64,000 bases of DNA from Cyclobacteriaceae bacterium. Its GTDB lineage: Bacteria; Bacteroidota; Bacteroidia; Cytophagales; Cyclobacteriaceae. Below, piece after piece: positions 62,888-64,000 of this stretch (position 1 is the first letter of the stretch; each line of letters starts with the position of its first letter). Both the position numbers and the translations under genes were made by a program. The notes beneath the pieces are model-generated. The model did no database searches, was not told where the DNA came from, and saw only the letters and a list, made by a program, of their open reading frames with translations. Location of the stretch: contig JANQEU010000079.1 in NCBI GenBank assembly GCA_028278225.1, positions 124,001 through 188,000 of the forward strand, in the 5' to 3' direction.

Positions 62888-64000
62888 TTAAAGTTCTCTA
62901 ATTTTTATGCTTCTGTAACTCACCTCGTCTCCGTGATCTTGCAGGAGAATGGTACCTTCTGGCCATCTGCCGAAGTTTTTCCAATCTTTGTATTTGCTGT
63001 AGTTCACCAGTGCCTTAAACATCTGCGAAAAGCGATCGTATTCCACCACCTTCACGTTATTTAGCCAGTGTTCCACTTTTCCTTCTTTGGATACGATACG
63101 GCACTTGTTCCACTCGCCAATGTCTTTGTACGCCTTCTTAATTGGTATGTTTTCATCGATGCTACCCGCTGGAATAAGATCATAAAGTGAACCTATTGTT
63201 CGGTTGCCTCGAACTCCTTTTTTAGCATCAGGGTGCTTACTATTGTCTAGTATTTGAAATTCACAGCCGATTGCGGAACCTGCTCCTTTATTCAATTCGG
63301 GATCGACAAAGTACTTTACCCCACTGTTGGCTCCTTCTGTAATTTTGAATTCAAGTTCCAGCTCAAAATCACCATACATCTTGGTGGTCACTATGTCACC
63401 AGGACCTGTTGCTTCACCACCATCAGTCGCCAATACAGTCAATATTCCATCTTCTATTTCCCAACCTGATGCCGGGAAGTCATCGAGCTTGGCACCTCTC
63501 CAACCCTTAGAAGTTTTACCATCCCACAACAGTCTGAATCCATGATCTACTTCCCAGGGTGTCAACTGATTTTTTAGATAGCTTACTTCCGGTACTTCAG
63601 GATCTGGCTTTGTGAGGTATTCCTCAACATTTTTTGTAATGATGCGAATATTCTTGAATCGAATTACAAAACCTTCTTTGTGTAGGTCTTTTCCCATGCT
63701 GTGCACCTGTAGACCGATAAATCCTTCTGCTGTCATGTCGTCAACCAACCTGCTAGCCTGCATGCCATTGATGAACGTGTTGATGTACTGGCCCTTGCAT
63801 TCTATTCTGATGGTATTCCACACTCCCATACGGAATGCACCTTGGGCTTTTCTATTTCTACTTAATGGGTACATCCACTTTCTTCTCCCTTCATCGAAGA
63901 TACCCCCGGTCCAATCTCGCGGCGTATGGTCTACTTCTACCTGATAGCCAAACACTCTATTTAGATCACCCTCCTTTCTTACATTACTTCTAAATTGGAC
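62888..64000 (-). CDS. DUF1080 protein (3-keto-disaccharide hydrolase type), partial, two domains
   Basis: The gene runs off the right edge; about 371 codons are in view and the reading frame is open to position 64000, ending upstream in QFRSN. Two DUF1080 (concanavalin-like) domains are visible: the first ends near GEANSG-like sequence and RFKNIRIIT, the second starts with GFRLLWDGKTSKGWRGAKLDD and has EFKITEGANSGVKYFV, IGCEFQILDNSKHPD and VEHWLNNVKVVEYD. The family contains 3-keto-glycoside hydrolases or lyases. With the adjacent oxidoreductase it suggests cleavage of an oxidised glycoside in the periplasm. Confidence 0.82.
   Translation of the reverse strand, partial: VQFRSNVRKEGDLNRVFGYQVEVDHTPRDWTGGIFDEGRRKWMYPLSRNRKAQGAFRMGVWNTIRIECKGQYINTFINGMQASRLVDDMTAEGFIGLQVHSMGKDLHKEGFVIRFKNIRIITKNVEEYLTKPDPEVPEVSYLKNQLTPWEVDHGFRLLWDGKTSKGWRGAKLDDFPASGWEIEDGILTVLATDGGEATGPGDIVTTKMYGDFELELEFKITEGANSGVKYFVDPELNKGAGSAIGCEFQILDNSKHPDAKKGVRGNRTIGSLYDLIPAGSIDENIPIKKAYKDIGEWNKCRIVSKEGKVEHWLNNVKVVEYDRFSQMFKALVNYSKYKDWKNFGRWPEGTILLQDHGDEVSYRSIKIREL

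Noticed and set aside
1-64000. CRISPR array, prophage or riboswitch
   Set aside because: No regularly spaced repeats, Cas, phage structural genes or known riboswitch cores were seen; the only mobile DNA is the IS3 remnant.

Overview
The window looks like a chromosomal segment of a marine or soil Bacteroidota, most likely in the Cytophagales. The evidence is one SusC/SusD outer-membrane glycan uptake system, a Porin_10-type porin, many short-lipobox lipoproteins, an LpxK, a secreted protein of the Bacteroidota family usually mislabelled asparagine synthetase B, and mostly AT-rich leaders without Shine-Dalgarno sites. This is judged from protein families only; no 16S gene is present.

Layout. 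(1) About 1-22.2 kb is ordinary chromosome: the start of a TrmH-type RNA methyltransferase, topoisomerase IV (parC and parE with a secreted lipase gene between them), small membrane proteins and lipoproteins, a cysteine-rich lipoprotein coupled to an ABC exporter, apt, a MacB/FtsX-like permease, miaE, a porin, lpxK, a Nif3-like protein, a coiled-coil zinc-ribbon protein, an acyltransferase-patatin pair, accA and a solitary AAA ATPase. (2) 22.2-23.8 kb is a junction: a partial tRNA-Asp copy lies exactly 100 bp before the intact tRNA-Asp, followed by a headless helix-turn-helix-like remnant and a truncated IS3-family element. (3) 23.8-32.4 kb, minus strand, is a hexuronate catabolic cluster: a TRAP transporter, uxaC, a NUDIX-type transcription regulator, uxuA, uxaE and an SDR fructuronate reductase. 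Together these convert both galacturonate and glucuronate to 2-keto-3-deoxygluconate; the later kinase and aldolase are not in the window. (4) 32.5-59.4 kb, plus strand, is a polysaccharide utilisation locus (PUL): one SusC, two tandem SusD paralogues, an alpha/alpha-toroid hydrolase, a DUF4965/glutaminase-A-like protein, two GH127-type proteins, a GH67-like lipoprotein, two sulfatases, a beta-propeller protein, a GH92-type protein and a calcium-repeat surface lipoprotein. (5) 59.5-64 kb, minus strand, holds a third sulfatase, a deletion scar joining a Tat signal peptide to the tail of an inositol oxygenase, a Tat-exported Gfo/Idh/MocA oxidoreductase and a partial two-domain DUF1080 protein.

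How it fits together. The PUL probably takes apart a sulfated, uronic-acid-containing polysaccharide, imports the pieces by SusCD, and feeds the uronic acids to the UxaC-UxaE-SDR-UxuA route. Four copies of one palindrome (TTCTGTGTA, five bases, TACACAGAA, with small variations) lie before uxaC, before the SDR/uxaE/uxuA operon, before susC and before the surface lipoprotein at 58.3 kb. They suggest one regulon, probably run by the NUDIX-family regulator encoded among these genes. The susC and 58.3-kb genes share a whole 114-bp promoter module. Several relics (inositol oxygenase tail, a DUF4965-like fragment between the two susD genes, IS and tRNA fragments) show that the accessory part has been rearranged.
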